From: Diospyros lotus
Taxonomy: Eukaryota; Streptophyta; Magnoliopsida; Ericales; Ebenaceae
NCBI RefSeq assembly: GCF_014633365.1
Contig: NC_068352.1
Span: 16,773,310 to 16,837,309 of the forward strand
Length of the DNA stretch: 64,000 nt
Direction of reading: 5' to 3'
The notes under the pieces are model-generated. The model was not told where the DNA came from, did no database searches, and worked only from the letters and a program-made list of their open reading frames with translations. Positions 11,812-22,215 of this stretch are shown here, in pieces (the stretch's first letter is position 1; every line of letters begins with the position of its first letter). A program made the position numbers and the translations under genes.

Positions 11812-13338
11812 TCCCTCACCGGGAGTTGACTCTCAATCCAGATTTCAGAAAAATAAGATTTGCTTTGATAATACAATACATAGCATAAATTCATTACAAG
11901 ATATTTACATTTATTTAGTTTAAGTAAATGTCTAAATTTTCTTTTATTTATATTTTACCTTCCATTTACTTTAATACATAAATGTAAATAACAAAGTACC
12001 TCCCATTTGGATTCAATAAAAATATCTAAAAAATCAAAATCCAAATAGATAAGAAAGTAGATTTTGGGTTTTAGAACAAATTCTGGATTTGACGATTTTA
12101 GCACTTCCAAAATACATACTTTCCATTACTTGAAAAATTCACTAAAAATCATTTTCACAATAATGAATAATAGCTATGAAAATACCGGGAGATAGTTTTC
12201 CAAAAGGAAAACGTTTTCTTATATGTTCCCTTATAGTGTGTTAATATTCTACTTAGAATCAAATTGCATTTCTTGGTTCGTTTTGATACACAAAATACTA
12301 TAATACTTAACACATATAAAAAATCCATTAGGGGTTTTAAATATACCAAAAATAGTTTTATTAAAATTATGTTTTGTTAAACATCAAAATACACAATAGG
12401 TTGATTGGAGCAACTTGGTTCAATAGTCTTACTTCAAAAAAGAACCTATTTGGGCTTTCAATTCTAGTATATTATAATCTTTTCATCTGTTATCATCCTG
12501 ATTGAGTAAGAATCGTGGACTGATCAAACTCACTAACTCGATGACTATGCCAAAATCAGTGTGGTGAGATGAGATGACACATCAGAATTGCTTCTGACAT
12601 TGGAACACTTTCCAATCAAGTGTACCCTAGTCAAGGGTTTCTATAATGAAGACCACCACTGATCTCATAGGATGTTCACATTACGCCGGAGGTCGACGGA
12701 TCCCATCAGGAATCACTTGCCTCCATATACTACTACACAGGGACCACACAATGCATCTCCCACCTAGTAACTGGATGGTTCTTAACAATGGAAAATCCCT
12801 GGCGCTAACACACAAGACAACTGTGTTGCCTCCGGTCTAAGGACCAGTAACACAATTGAAACCTATGATAGACCATAGATCCTCTTAGTCATGTGATCTA
12901 TGACATGTGTCACATTTAGTAAGTGTTCCACTAACACCTATCCACGTGATACTATATCATTTCCATGAATTATGGCATGTGGCTCACCATCCTTTATCAT
13001 TAACATCTCATACTAATCAAATGTAGTATCTCACGTGTCAGTCTGTAATTGACTAATCATAGTCCCCTTCTGAGAAGTCTAAGGACTGTGAATTAACCTT
13101 AAGATATCTTTATTATAAAGGTCAATTGTCACATATTCTTAACGCTTAAGAATAAGACATTCGATAGGAAATCTAAGGACTCATTCATATTAATGATTGG
13201 AGAACTATGAATGAAGATATGACTTCAAAATATGAAAACATATTTTGTTATATTTATTTTCAAGAATTGCATCATTAGTCCCATAATTATAAATGATAGA
13301 TGCCATCTAAATCTAGTATTAGGGCACCAACACTAACA

Positions 13339-14390
13339 ACTATATAGTGTGTGACTTTTTAGATTCATTACCTGTTAGCAATCAGATAACACTAAAACCC
13401 TTTTTACTATTGGTCAACCCCTTAACCCATCATCGAAACTTCTCCAAATCCTGACGATGTTCTAAGAGTTTCTGAATAGCGTCTAGCAGCAGTTTAGGAC
13501 AATATAGGTGATAGTGAAGTCTCACTTCAAGTGAACCTATTATAGTTGACGATTACCATGTGTTATAATCCTTCCATCACCTAATGTCCCGACTGAGCAA
13601 GAACTATGGAGTGACAAACTCACAAACTCAGTAGCTATGTGTCAGACCTCATTAATGTGATTAGATGACACATTATGAAACACCTTTTTTGACTTTTAAT
13701 CTGCGTTGGCCAAGAACTGTCCCGCCATATTAATATTAGATCACATAGGACGTTCACCCCATCAAATACCGACAAGGGAGACGAATACTATTCCCAATAC
13801 ATGTCTTTATATACTAGCAATACAAAACACATATGAGCATTCTCATCTCTTGATTGGATGGTTCGGCTCATTAACAAATCTTGCACTCCAATACACAAAA
13901 CAACCACGCTGGTTCAAGTCTAAGGATTAACATATCATCACAACCTAATGACTTAACCATTATCCACCATGCCATATGGTCAATCCTTGGCATCATATTC
14001 GATTGATCGTTCCCCAACAACCACCCATAGGTTTATTAGCGACATCTCATGTCATATGGCGCGTGACACACCATCCTCTCATATGTATCCCCATATTAAA
14101 TGAGATACTAACCCCTGTGCTAGTCCATACTCAATTAATCGGAGCTAGGAATAATTTAAGAGGTGCTATTACCAGATAATCCTATCATAGCGTCTCAACA
14201 CCTTGAGAATAAGATTCTCACACAAAAGATCTAGGGATTCATTCATATAATTGATTGAAGAAAATATAAATGAAAGAAACCTTATCTTTTATAGATTTAT
14301 ACAAAAATATAATTAATGCATTAAAACAATTTTGCTAGATGTCATTCAAATCTAGCATCAAGGCACACAACATTAAGAAATCTACTAGTC
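13339..14390. repeat. Divergent Family B-like LTR segment
   Basis: The segment parallels 10617-10677 plus 12426-13338: the TCTGAATAGCGTC...GAAGTCT block, a GTTCAC-containing block near 13750, the closing block of GATGTCATTCAAATCTAGCA and a CAACATTAAG end. It looks like a diverged B LTR piece next to the better-kept one, from an old tandem or nested arrangement. No gene is seen. Confidence 0.5.
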
Positions 14391-14666
14391 CTTAAGAGCG
14401 AAAGACATATAATTTTTTTTTTTTTTTTTGCCACACTAAGAATCATTCTTCAAAAACATATAGAAAAGAAAAAAAAAAAAAGGGGTAGAAAATTTGATAG
14501 TGTTTTAGTCATATTAAAAATTTTAAGATTTGGCTATGAACAATTTTTCTCCTCACATATGAAAACTAGAACATTCTATCTTTTCTAAAATGGTATTTTA
14601 GTAATTAATGTCCAATTAGACCTTATTTAAGATTTCAACACCAAACATTAGATGGTATTACTATAA
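14391..14666. other. AT-rich spacer with poly-T tract
   Basis: An 18-19 base poly-T run lies near 14411-14429 and a poly-A-rich run near 14470-14480. No gene is visible. TAA at 14664-14666 is the left target duplication of the following MITE. Confidence 0.5.
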
Positions 14667-15415
14667 GGGGGCATTTGGTACAGGAGAAATTTTAAGATTT
14701 TAGGGAATATTAAGTTGAGAATCTATATTCCCATATTTGGTACAACTTTTTTATAAAAAGAATCTTGAAAAATAGGATTCCTGGGAATAATTTTTAAGTA
14801 ACTTTCTCATAAAAAGATTTCTATGGGGGGTTGGGAATCCAAGTTTCCCATGGACTTGGGAATGTTTTTAACAAAGAAAAAGACTAAAACGCCTCTTACC
14901 CTTTTATAACCGAATACAAACATATTATATGTATGTAATATATTTATATATTATATATTAAATATAAACATATATATTATAATATATTTATATTATTTAT
15001 TATAAATATTATATATATTAAAGTAGATATTCATACAAATATATATTATGTATATATAGTATATATATGTACACACGCATATATATACATAATGTATAAA
15101 AAAAATACATTTTTTGTCTTCCTAAAGATGTTATGGGTCCTAATATTTTATATAGTTGAAGGAATTTATCATTTTTAAACAAAAAATCAAATAAGGGTAA
15201 TTTTGGAAAAAGGACATGAATTTCCAAGAATGTTGCATTTAAACTAAACATAAAAATGTAAAATTTCCAAGAAATAATACTCAACATTTCTGAGAATGTT
15301 TGAATCTAACAAAACATAAAATTATATAAATCCTAGGAAAGAAAGATTTCCAAGAGTATTCCCAGCAATTATGAATTATAAGAATTTAAAAACTTCTCCC
15401 GTACCAAACTCCCCA
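14667..15415. mobile_element. PIF/Harbinger-like (Tourist-type) MITE
   Basis: Terminal inverted repeats of about 30 bp pair GGGGCATTTGGTACAGGAGA (from 14668) with the reverse complement of the right end, GGGGAGTTTGGTACGGGAGA (ending 15414). The flanks are TAA on both sides (14664-14666, 15416-15418), the 3-bp duplication typical of PIF/Harbinger. At 749 bp and without a coding frame it is non-autonomous. The centre (about 14925-15085) is an AT microsatellite that could extrude as a cruciform. Confidence 0.8.
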
Positions 15416-16287
15416 TAAATAAGTTTATACCTCATTTACTCTTGAGATACCAAACATGAGGTGAAATTATTTAATCTTATCATTATTTTATCCCATTTTA
15501 AGTTAGTCCCATCACTATTTAGTTTAGATACCAAAAGGCTTTTTAGTAGCAAAGGTAATGACTAAGGGGTTATTTGATATATGAATTAAAGTAATGATAG
15601 AACTAAACAATACTATTTTATGTTTGGTAAACAAAGTACCAATTGAGGTTATAACTATGTCATGTTTGGTATCCAAAAATATGAATAAGGTATTATTTGG
15701 TACTAAATAGAAAATGACCAAACTGCCATTTACTTTATTATTTATATAATTATATTATATATAATTATATTGTTAGATTGCATTTTTTTTCTTTTTGTCA
15801 AATTTTATTATATGAGGCATAATTACATTTTAGGAAAAATATTTTCTAGGACATCTTGGCATGTTTTTTGTCAGGACGAGGTGTGATATTATTTAAATAT
15901 CATCCATTATGGGTTTGTTTATGTGAATGTGTATATGTATATATATTGTGGAGGGCATTTAATTAATTTTGCACTCTATGTTACCAAAAAACATATCGAG
16001 ACATCCAAAAAACAACATCCCTTTATATTTTCTATGATTATATATAATATAATTACATTAAAATAAAAATAAGGAAAAAGGCTCCAATAATGCAATAGAG
16101 GTGTCAGAACCCTTTCATTAGGTTTTGATCAATTGACTGTTTGAGAAAGAGAGGAAATTGAACAAGGAGATTGAAGAAGAATCAACTACAGTTGTAGAAA
16201 GAGGGAAAAAATAGAGAAGAAGTAGTTGTAGAAGAAGGAAATAGAAGATGGAGTATGCAAATCTTGATCTAGATGATGTTGAGCAAT
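15416..16287. other. AT-rich DNA with decayed MITE-like pieces
   Basis: Recurring TTTGGTATC / GATACCAAA words (about 15440-15680) suggest older inverted-repeat elements, one of which was hit by the MITE at 14667. I could not fix their ends. The last 150 bp (16140-16287) is purine-rich. No gene is seen. Confidence 0.4.
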
Positions 16288-16669
16288 TGTTGAATAATAG
16301 TTTTTTGCTTGTTAGCTTTTGTGTTAATCCAATCTAAGTTGTCCTAGTTTTTAGGAATATTTTAACAGAACATAGTTATGTTACCTAGACTTTTAGGGGA
16401 GTAATTTTTTTGCACGTTTTGCACCTATTTTTATGCTATTTTCTATTATGTACAAGTCTATATAAAGACTTCAGATTTCTGAATAAAAGTAAACAAAGAT
16501 AACTACTTTCCCTATTAATCTAGCCTCTTAAATACTCGAGTAGCATTCCCTTATTAATCGAGTAACCTTTTTCATTACTTAAGTAACCTTCTTCATTTCT
16601 CAAGTAATCTTCTTCATTACTCGAGTAACCTTTTTCATCACTCGAGCAATCTAGCTTTTTCTTTTAACA
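16288..16669 (+). mobile_element. Copia 5' LTR (candidate borders)
   Basis: The candidate LTR starts TGTTGAATAATAG and ends TTTTAACA one base before a primer site, 382 bp. TATATAAAG near 16458-16466 is a good TATA box. The right border is well supported by the primer site and gag start; the left one rests only on TG and the TGTT/AACA inverted ends, and could lie further upstream. Confidence 0.6.
16533..16648. repeat. Palindrome array TACTCGAGTA, 21-bp period
   Basis: Six units start at 16533, 16555, 16576, 16597, 16618 and 16639: spacings 22, 21, 21, 21, 21. Units 1 and 5 are perfect TACTCGAGTA. Unit 3 is TACTTAAGTA, still a perfect palindrome. The spacers are alike (ACCTTTTTCAT type), so this array is also a true 21-bp tandem repeat. 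It sits between the TATA box and the LTR end. Confidence 0.9.
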
Positions 16670-16670
16670 G

Positions 16671-16682
16671 TGGTATTAGAGC
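16671..16682 (+). other. Copia primer binding site
   Basis: TGGTATTAGAGC differs at one base from the tRNA-Met primer consensus TGGTATCAGAGC. It lies one base after the LTR and 19 bases before the gag start. Confidence 0.75.
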
Positions 16683-16701
16683 TCAGTTATAGAAGAAAGT
16701 A

Positions 16702-16904
16702 ATGAACTCTAATACATTTGTGCAACTTGTAATCCCTCGTTTTAATGGTCACTATGATTATTGGAGCATGCTGATGGAGAATTTCCTAAGGTTCAAGAAG
16801 TATTAGCATGTGGTTGAATCTAGAGTAACAAAACCACAGGAGGGAGCGGTGCTCTCAGAAATGCTGAAAACATATTGGGAGGCATTAAAGTTGAAGGATG
16901 TTAA
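16702..16904 (+). pseudogene. Copia gag N-terminal fragment
   Basis: From the ATG at 16702 the frame gives MNSNTFVQLVIPRFNGHYDY and WSMLMENFLR, the N-terminal pattern of plant copia gag polyproteins (IPRF-G-YD-W motif). A stop codon interrupts at about 16804 (LRFKKY then stop). The frame then resumes as HVVESRVTKPQEG, which is also gag-like. At about 16905 the sequence changes abruptly to Family A LTR, so the rest of gag-pol is absent. It is non-functional. Confidence 0.75.
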
Positions 16905-19145
16905 ATGGGACACTTGGCAAAATCTTGTGAAGCAAGATGTGAAATTTAGAAGAAATTTAAAAAGCAAAAAGAAAAGTGTCTTTCAAACATTAAATGAGAG
17001 ACATCATTATGTTGATTAAAGAAATTCTTTATTAAATTAAAAATTAGTCTTGCATTAATGGTGGAAAATGGGGTATTAAAGAAAATGCAAACTAAAAGGA
17101 TTTATGTCTTTCAAGGAGATGTTGTGAAAATTGTCACCTTAAATTAATTCTTGAAAAAATGGCTATTTTGGCTAAAAGACAAAAGGGATCTAAGGGATAA
17201 GATTCAATCTTGGATAAAAATAAGATTCAATGGCCATGAATTAATTCTTGGAAATGGCATGGATTTCCAAATAATAAGGAATTTGTTTAATTAAAAAGAA
17301 TTGATGGTAGGGATTGTCCTTGGCATTAAAAATCAAGGGCTAAGATTTATTTCTTCCTTAAGGCATGGAATGTGTTTCTATTCTATGGTGGAGATTAGTT
17401 CTAGTCTTGATCTATGGATAGGATTAAAACCTTTTAAAGCACAAGGATTGTGTTTCCATTGGAGGGTGGGGATTTATTCGTCACTCAAGCCAAACCAATG
17501 GCTTAGATTTAATCTTGAAATGGGCATGGATTCATGAGAAGAAAAGAAGTATAAATTGGAAGAAGAAAGAAGAACAAGCTTTTCATTAGCCAAGAAGAAG
17601 ATTAGGAGAAGGAAGAAGAAAGGCAAGTAAGAGGTAAGCTTTAGCCTTCTTTCCCTCTCATGTAGTAGTCTTTATTTTTCTTATGATCTAAGGTTATATT
17701 TCTTTTCTTCTAAGGTAGCTTGAATCAAAGAGAGTTTTGAAAGGTGAGGGCTTGAAGTTTTAAGGAGAAAAGAGGTAAGGGATGACCCCATGTGGTGGTG
17801 GTTTTGCTTGCATTCGTAAGTGTTTATTTATGAGTTGCATGTAGTGGTCACATTTGCATGATATGTGTTCTAGTGTACCTATGGCCATATGGAGGACTAG
17901 TGTGGGGGAAGGGTTGGTTGATGCCTTAACCTATGGAGGTTATGAGGGCATGGAAGATTACCCATTATTGCATTGCATTTTGCATTACATGCTTTCTCAT
18001 GTTACATTTGCTTATGCATTGCATCCTTGCTGAGCAATGGCTCATAAGGTCCTTTTTGACCTCTTTGTAAGTGGGGAATCTTTAAAAGGAAAGAGTATTT
18101 TGGAGGGTTAAAGGATATTGAGCAAGGAAAGCTTATGTGAAGGAGTATGTATTTTGCTTGTGTGGTGTAAGTTAATGTATTTTGGTTGATGTGTATGAAT
18201 GCTTGATGTGGGAGAATGAGGAAAAACTTTGATGTTTTTGGAGGTATTTGGGGTATATTTAAATTCTGGAAAAAATGGCTGGAAAAATAAATAAATAAAT
18301 AAAAAGGTTAGGATGCTGCTGCTGCTGGCAGGCGCGAGGTCCGTGCGCACACAGGCGACCCGCACGCATGGCTGGCCAAATGCACGTGGTAAGCGCCATG
18401 TGGGCGCGCGATTGGTGTGTTGTCGCCTCTTTACTGCTGTTTTATTTTTTTTATTTTATTTTTGAAATTTCTGGAATAAAGGCATATTTTATAAATAAAT
18501 AAATGCAGATTTGGTCCCCAAAAATATTTATTAAATTAATGTAAATTTTGAGGCATTTTTGAAAAAATTCCTATCTTTTTGGAAAAGAATTTAGGAAAAT
18601 TGGTGGAAAAAGGGTTATGATTTTAAATTTCAAAAATTTATTTATTAAATGATGGAAATTGGGTGTATTTTGAAAAAAAAAAAAAGAAAAAAAGAGAAAA
18701 TAAATGGAGATTTGGCTAAGGAAAAATTGATTAAATTTTTCAAGAAGAGATTAACCCAAATATTTTTCTAAGGAAATTTGGAAATAAGAAAATGGGTTAA
18801 TAATTGGGCCAATTATATTTTTCTAATAATTAAGACCTTGAGCCATAGTGAGGTAAAGCGTGTTGGGGTTCGCTTTTTTGTCGAGTTCTGGGTAAGTCAT
18901 CCTTGACTTATCAGTATGGGCAAGAAAATAGTGATGCTTATCAAGGGTTTGGTTTTAATTCTACGAGATCTTTTGATATTCCTTTTCCTGAATCCTTGAG
19001 TGAAGCGAAGGGAGGGGCGAAACCTAGTTCCCACCTAGGGCGTTTCTCATTGAAACATAGCCAGTCTTTTTATTATTGCCTTAGCGAGTGAACAGTTGGG
19101 TTGATTATTCAGTAGTAACACTCGTGGTGGGAGCGGGGCGTTACA
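16905..19145 (+). mobile_element. Family A LTR, 5'-truncated
   Basis: The sequence from GGGACACTTGGCAAAATC onward parallels the Family A LTR at about 53810-55834, including the CACCTAGGGCGTTT block (about 19035-19053), and ends GGAGCGGGGCGTTACA at 19145. Roughly the first 850 bp of the family LTR are missing and replaced by the copia gag fragment. No primer site follows, so it is a truncated solo LTR or remnant. The frames inside are not conserved. Confidence 0.65.
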
Positions 19146-19203
19146 AAATGTAGCCAAAAAACTAAAACGCTTCTCTTCTTTTCCCCTTTATACCAATACC
19201 CAA
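19146..19203 (-). repeat. Small remnant of a Family B LTR
   Basis: These 58 bases resemble 9930-9985 in the better-kept B LTR (TTCTTC...CTTTATA...CCCAAA). Together with 23391 onward they form the target of the Family 1 LTR. The left part of this B copy has been lost at the junction with the Family A LTR. Confidence 0.45.
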
Positions 19204-20562
19204 TGTAATATCCCAAATTTTCTAAAGAGGTCAAGAGTAATTTTAACTTGGTCTATAGGTGAAATTATCAAAAGATTAGGGGTTTAAGTATAATTTCTTA
19301 CAGTTATAAGTACTGAATCGACTGCAAGGAATGTCTTGAAGTGTAAATGTCTAAAGAAAATGAAATAGTTTCAAAGAGCGTCCCGAGATAAGATTTATGG
19401 TATTAAAAGAAATCGGAATCGAGACATGTTTCGGTACAGCTAAAATGTAGCTTCGAATTAGACCGAAAAATTAAATTGTTGTAAGAGGCTTCTGAAAAGG
19501 AAACGAAACCTTCACAAAAGTTAAATATTATGCAAAGAACAATCATTCAGTGGTTTCAGGATGAAATAAAATGGTTTTTCGACAAAAATGAAGATTTAGG
19601 CATAAGTGTAATTTTTAAAATTTCCCAAGGGAGGTCGAAATGACATTTTTTCTGTAACTTCAGGGGTCAAATGAGAAGTTTAGAACGTAAGGGTCTCAAC
19701 AGAAATGTTGGAAAACCCAGGGACCTTATGGAAAGACCAAAATACAATTCAAAAAATGAGAAGGGTGATAGTGTAATTTTCAAAAGAGCTTGGAAGCCAT
19801 GGTTGACCAAGCTCCATCCCATCACCAAATTCCGCCATGGGAGGCTCGAGAAAGTGGCAAGGGACCTTGGGGCAAGTCCCTATGACCGATCTTGGCCGAC
19901 AATTAGCCTTAGCATGGTCGAAAATAGCCAAACTTTTTGGCCGAAAGTGACCAAAAAGTTGGCCGCTTAAATCGAGGGTTTGAAAGCTCTTCGATGGATT
20001 TTGGACTCATTTGGGTCAAGGGAGTAAGTTAGTGACCTTGGATGAAGCGAGAGTTGTCGTTTAAGGGTTCGAATTTGACTATAAATAGAAGAAGTTGGCC
20101 GAGGGTTTTGAAAAACTTCGAGCTTCAAATCGACCTCGTATTTGAATGAATTGAGGGATTAAAATATGGGGCTTTTTCTCTAGAGGGTGAGAGGATCATT
20201 TCTAGAAAAAAAAAAAAATGGAGGGTTTTCATGTTCGTTTGGTGGGGTTTTGAGGGATAGCCGAAAAATTAGGCGAGTGGACGGGCCGAGGCTTTGAGCC
20301 TCCGGTTGAGGCATCTCCAGTGCTTCTTTTGGGTATCCAACCACACCATCCTAATCAACTAAGGGAGAGGAATCGGCCGGTGTAGGAGTTGTGCATCACT
20401 GGTGTACCGGTGCCGGAGAAAACGATCGACGCGTGAAGCTCACGCACAGCCATTCACCTTAGCGCGTGCAGGCGCGTTGTTGTATCATCTTTTTTGATAT
20501 ATGAGAAAATGTGCTTAATGAAAAATCAACCTTAGAATGAAAATTCTTTATGAAAATCTCAT

Positions 20563-21270
20563 ATTTCGAAACATGCATGATTAGTGTTTTGGTGCGAAAG
20601 CTCAAATGTTTGAAAAATCGAAAATTCATGTGTCATGTTTCGAAACCATCTTTCTATGTTTCAAAACATAGTTTTGTTATATTTGAAATAAATTCAATAT
20701 TTATGCATCATGTTTCAAAACTAAGTTTTCATGTTTCGAAACATCAGTTTTGTCATGTTTCTATACATGTTTTGAAATGTATATTGATAAGGTTTCAAGT
20801 TTTGCTAAGTTTATATGTTGTATTTCGAAACCTATTTCAAATCTATGCATATGTTTAAAAACTTATATAATATGTTTCGAAACCTCTGTCATCTCTGACA
20901 GTAGTGTATTTAAATCTTTGTTTAACATGTTTCTGAAGTATGTTTTGAAACCTTCATATCATGTTTCGAAACATCTGACTATGTCAGAAGAATATTTGAA
21001 AATATGTCATGCTTTTGCACTTTATTTCAAAAGCTATTTGAAAAGATAATTTTTGAAATAATCTCCATACCCTGATGTTTCAATTTTAGATATGTTATAA
21101 GTGGAGAATAAAACCAAATCATTTTGTTTTTAAAAGATGTCATCCACTCATTCTGTCTCTTGGTGCATATCCAGTTGTAAAGGCTGTATGTTTCGAAACA
21201 TAGGATATATGTTTCGAAATATCTGTGTAAAAATGTGTTATTTCGAAACCTAAAATATGTGTTTCGAAAC
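20563..21270. repeat. Palindrome array GTTTCGAAAC, upstream cluster
   Basis: Perfect copies lie at 20637, 20733, 20874, 20963, 21190 and 21261, with many one-mismatch forms. They are organised as pairs exactly 21 bp apart: 20637/20658, 20712/20733, 20853/20874, 20942/20963, 21190/21211, 21240/21261. In four pairs one partner is decayed (TTTCAAAAC, TTTTGAAAC or TTTAAAAAC). Linkers between pairs vary in length and sequence. Confidence 0.9.
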
Positions 21271-21914
21271 CTACTTTATTATCTTGTCTCTAACGGTTAT
21301 AATTAGCCAAAAAGCTATCTCTTTGATATATATATTAGTTTTTGAAGACAAGAAGCCACCTCTTACAAGCATACACAAGTTTACACATCTACAAGAGATT
21401 TTTGCCACAAGCATAAGCAAACGAAGCTCTTTTAACAAGCTCTCAAAGAAGATCCTTTCAATCATTCATTGGTGTGCATTGTGGTTTGAAAATGAGAAGT
21501 AAACTGAAACCAAAGCTCTCATCCTTTCAAGCTCTCTTCACTTCATTCCAATAGGTTTGTAATAACTATTTGGTAAGGTGTTTAATTACATTCAAATTGT
21601 TGGTTGTAAAAGATAAGTGTTATTTATCTTGTTGTAAGATTTGAGGTAACCCCGTAAAAACTCATTGTGTAAGGTTTTAGGGTGAACCGTGATAAAACCC
21701 TTTGTGTCGTTGATTGCTAGTGAAAGTAATTGTGGTTTGCAAATCCTTCAAGTGGGTAAGCTTGAAGGTAGTGGAGTAGGCGAGTGCCGAACCATTATAA
21801 ATCTCGTGTGTACTTGATTTCTCATTCTTACTTGTTGTTATCCTTTTTTATGCTTTGAAAAAAATCATTTTTGAAAACCTAAAGGAGTTTCAATATTTGC
21901 AATCAGAGAGTAAG

Positions 21915-22048
21915 GTTTCGAAACATACTATAGTAGGTTTCGAAACATACCTGACAGTAAGCTTGATTTCGAAACATATTCATCTATATTTCGAAACATA
22001 CTTAATAGAAAGATTAGTTTCGAAACATACTCCCACAGGTTTCGAAAC
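21915..22048. repeat. Palindrome array GTTTCGAAAC, downstream cluster
   Basis: Three pairs with 22-bp spacing: 21915/21937, 21966/21988, 22017/22039. The pairs themselves repeat every 51 bp. The first and third pairs are perfect GTTTCGAAAC, the second ATTTCGAAAC. The cluster ends about 100 bp before the LTR end. Confidence 0.9.
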
Positions 22049-22151
22049 ATAGTGTCCTGCAAGTAAAAGTTTTTAAGTTATTGAAAATTTACCCAAATCC
22101 CAATTCACCCCCCCTCGTAGGATATATTTGCCATTATATAGAACTAACAAT

Positions 22152-22163
22152 TGGTATCAGAAC
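22152..22163 (+). other. Copia primer binding site
   Basis: TGGTATCAGAAC, one mismatch from the initiator tRNA-Met primer site, two bases after the LTR end. Confidence 0.8.
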
Positions 22164-22215
22164 GCAAGGTCTCTGAGTGTTTTGTAGGTTTAACCACCGA
22201 AGAGCAAAGATCCAA

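Larger units (their letters stand above)
10679..12425 (-). mobile_element. Copia-type solo LTR inside Family B LTR
   Basis: Flanked by a perfect 5-bp duplication GTCTT (10674-10678 and 12426-12430). The uninterrupted B copy at 24061-24125 shows the empty site. On the minus strand the unit starts TATTGAACC (expected TG changed to TA) and ends GGACCAACA. Near its end it has CAATTCACCCCCCCTC, matching the end of the copia LTR at 20478-22149, which is followed by a real primer site and gag; that sets class and orientation. A TATAAAT-type box reads on the minus strand at 11529-11542. A Cassandra LTR lies inside. Confidence 0.8.
9359..13338 (-). mobile_element. Family B LTR with two nested insertions
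   Basis: On the minus strand the LTR starts TGTTAGTGTTGGTGCCC at 13338 and ends AGTGTTACA at 9359, next to a primer-site-like motif. Removing the nested copia LTR (10679-12425) and one target duplication leaves about 2.2 kb. A second copy, itself interrupted, spans 23391-24727, 38288-38466 and 39544-39664 and aligns along its length, which confirms the insertion points. No coding potential is visible. The superfamily is unclear. Confidence 0.65.
20478..22149 (+). mobile_element. Long copia 5' LTR (SIRE/Maximus-like)
   Basis: Starts TGTTGTATCATC and ends AGAACTAACA, 1672 bp, directly upstream of a primer site and gag start. A TATA-like run GATATATATATT lies at 21325-21336. LTR length and the gag sequence suggest the SIRE/Maximus branch of copia, though I have no pol sequence to confirm this. 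It carries two clusters of the GTTTCGAAAC palindrome, one ending about 55 bp upstream of the TATA and one just before the primer site. Confidence 0.75.

Noticed and set aside
16106..16287. Longer copia LTR starting TGTCAGAACC near 16106
   Set aside because: Its end would not pair with the AACA end, whereas TGTTGAAT at 16288 does; still possible, so the border is marked as a candidate.
20563..21049. Small proteins rich in HVSKH and CFET
   Set aside because: These residues are translations of the GTTTCGAAAC palindrome in different frames; no start context or conservation.
20563..22048. Heat shock elements in the copia LTR
   Set aside because: Heat shock elements need TTC and GAA separated by two bases; here TTC and GAA abut in TTTCGAAA, so the spacing is wrong.
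22177..22215. GTG start 13 codons before the copia gag ATG
   Set aside because: Plant gag uses the ATG at 22216, which gives the family-typical N terminus; the upstream codons are untranslated leader.
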